In this document: positions 21,517-22,441 of the stretch, one piece after another
Numbering within the stretch: position 1 is the first letter of the stretch
Layout: every line of letters starts with the position of its first letter
NCBI GenBank assembly: GCA_937910975.1
Contig: CALEMZ010000127.1
Location: 1-22,441, forward strand
DNA from: an uncultured Pseudorhodobacter sp.
GTDB taxonomy: Bacteria > Pseudomonadota > Alphaproteobacteria > Rhodobacterales > Rhodobacteraceae
Length of the DNA: 22,441 nucleotides
Direction: 5' to 3'
The notes under the pieces: model-generated
What the model saw: the letters and a program-made list of their open reading frames with translations, nothing else
What the model was told of the DNA's origin: nothing
Databases searched by the model: none
Made by a program: the position numbers and the translations under genes

Positions 21517-22441
21517 TCAATGTTTCTGCCAAGGCAGATGATCCAGATCGACGTTGCCGCCGGTAATCACCACGCCAACACGTTTGCCCGCAAATACCTC
21601 GCGGTTTTTCAGAATGGTCGCCAAAGGCACAGCACTGGAAGGCTCCATCACGATCTTCATACGCTTCCAGATCATATACATCGCGTCAATGATCTCCTCT
21701 TCCGAGGCTGTCAGAATATCGGTGACGTGGTTGGACACGAAATGCCAGGTCAATTCCTTCAGCGGAACCTTCAGCCCATCGGCCACTGTCTCAGGCGCAT
21801 CATCGGCAATGATGTAGCCTGCCTTAAAGCTGCGGTAGGCATCATCAGCCTGCTCCGGCTCTGCCGCATAAATGGTGACGCCGGGCGCAAGATTGGAAAG
21901 CGTCAGGCAACTGCCAGAAATCATTCCGCCGCCCCCAATGGGTGCCACGATGGCCTCCAGCCCCGGTATCTGCTCCAGCATCTCCTTTGCACAGGTCCCC
22001 TGCCCCGCAATCACGCGCGGGTCGTTATAGGGATGCACAAACTCCGCCCCGGTTTTGGCCAGAACCTGGGCAAACACCGCCTCGCGACTGGTTGTCGAAG
22101 GCTCACATTCCACCACATGCCCACCGTACCCGCGCACCGCATCCTTCTTGGCCTGCGGTGCGGTATGGGGCATCACCACCGTGCAAGGTATGCCGCGCCG
22201 CCCCGCCGCATAGGCAAGACAAGTGCCATGGTTGCCGCTGGAATGGGTCGCCACCCCGTGCGCCGCTTGCGCATCAGACAGCCCAAAAACCGCATTCGAC
22301 GCCCCCCGCGCCTTGAAGGCCCCCGCCTTTTGCAGGTTCTCACATTTGAAAAACAGCTCCGCGCCCGTCAGGCTGTTCAGATATTGCGAGGTCAGAATCG
22401 GGGTCCGGTGGATATAGGGTTTGATCCGCTCATGCGCGATC
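21517..22441 (-). CDS. bhcB: Beta-hydroxyaspartate dehydratase (threonine dehydratase/serine racemase family), N-terminus outside window
   Basis: This fold-type II PLP enzyme removes water from beta-hydroxyaspartate to give iminosuccinate. The frame is open to the window edge; 307 residues are visible and perhaps 15 are missing at the N-terminus. The PLP lysine is in AFKARGASNAVF, after FFKCENLQKAG. SSGNHGTCLAYAAG is the substrate loop and IGGGGMISG the phosphate-binding Gly loop. The C-terminal block VVITGGNVDLDHLPW is typical of the racemase/dehydratase group. The gene lies just upstream of bhcC in the same direction. By analogy with Paracoccus, bhcA (aspartate-glyoxylate aminotransferase) should lie beyond base 22441. 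Confidence 0.92.
   Translation of the reverse strand, partial: IAHERIKPYIHRTPILTSQYLNSLTGAELFFKCENLQKAGAFKARGASNAVFGLSDAQAAHGVATHSSGNHGTCLAYAAGRRGIPCTVVMPHTAPQAKKDAVRGYGGHVVECEPSTTSREAVFAQVLAKTGAEFVHPYNDPRVIAGQGTCAKEMLEQIPGLEAIVAPIGGGGMISGSCLTLSNLAPGVTIYAAEPEQADDAYRSFKAGYIIADDAPETVADGLKVPLKELTWHFVSNHVTDILTASEEEIIDAMYMIWKRMKIVMEPSSAVPLATILKNREVFAGKRVGVVITGGNVDLDHLPWQKH

Overview
The window looks like a chromosomal segment of an alphaproteobacterium of the Rhodobacteraceae, most likely the Roseobacter clade. The grounds are the GC-rich, densely packed coding, the DUF3305/DUF3306/DUF6494/DUF6505 set around a formate dehydrogenase, a TRAP transporter, and a beta-hydroxyaspartate cycle gene cluster, which is common in marine members of this family. 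No rRNA, tRNA, CRISPR array, insertion sequence or phage gene was seen. The species cannot be named from the sequence.

Region 1 (1-9386) is a formate dehydrogenase locus. On the minus strand, reading leftwards from 3712, are DUF3305, DUF3306, a TorD-family chaperone, a small Tat-signal protein and the Tat-exported, cysteine-type molybdenum/tungsten formate dehydrogenase alpha subunit, which is cut by the window edge. Divergently, on the plus strand from 4064, are a 651-residue protein with four Fe-S cluster motifs, DUF6494, a Mrp/ApbC Fe-S carrier ATPase, a lipoate/biotin-ligase-like DUF4444 protein and a DUF6505 protein. Set into this run on the opposite strand is an exported protein that appears to join a shortened tungstate-binding (TupA-like) domain to a c-type heme domain. 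The 351-base divergent spacer carries two identically built GGAC-N5-GTCC palindromes.

Region 2 (9400-16941) is best read as a sulfoquinovose (sulfosugar) utilisation cluster of the monooxygenase (sulfo-SMO) type. A GntR repressor and a Gfo/Idh/MocA-fold protein, probably an NAD+-dependent sulfoquinovosidase, lie on the minus strand. Divergent from them, in one tight operon, are an SsuD-like flavin monooxygenase (SmoC-like), an aldo/keto reductase (SmoB-like), a flavin reductase (SmoA-like) and a complete three-gene TRAP transporter, closed by a strong hairpin terminator. The proposed route is uptake by TRAP, glycoside cleavage by the Gfo-fold enzyme, oxidative desulfonation to sulfite and 6-dehydroglucose, and reduction to glucose. 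No sulfite-handling or glucose-activating gene is present in the window. Family assignments are firm. The substrate is inferred from the combination of genes and from remembered resemblance to the Agrobacterium smo proteins.

Region 3 (16973-22441) holds puuD (membrane urate hydroxylase with a cytochrome c tail), a divergent LysR regulator, and the bhcD, bhcC and (partial) bhcB genes of the beta-hydroxyaspartate cycle, all three on the minus strand. This cycle converts two glyoxylate to oxaloacetate without loss of carbon. Urate breakdown can end in glyoxylate, so the neighbours may be metabolically linked, though nothing in the sequence proves it.
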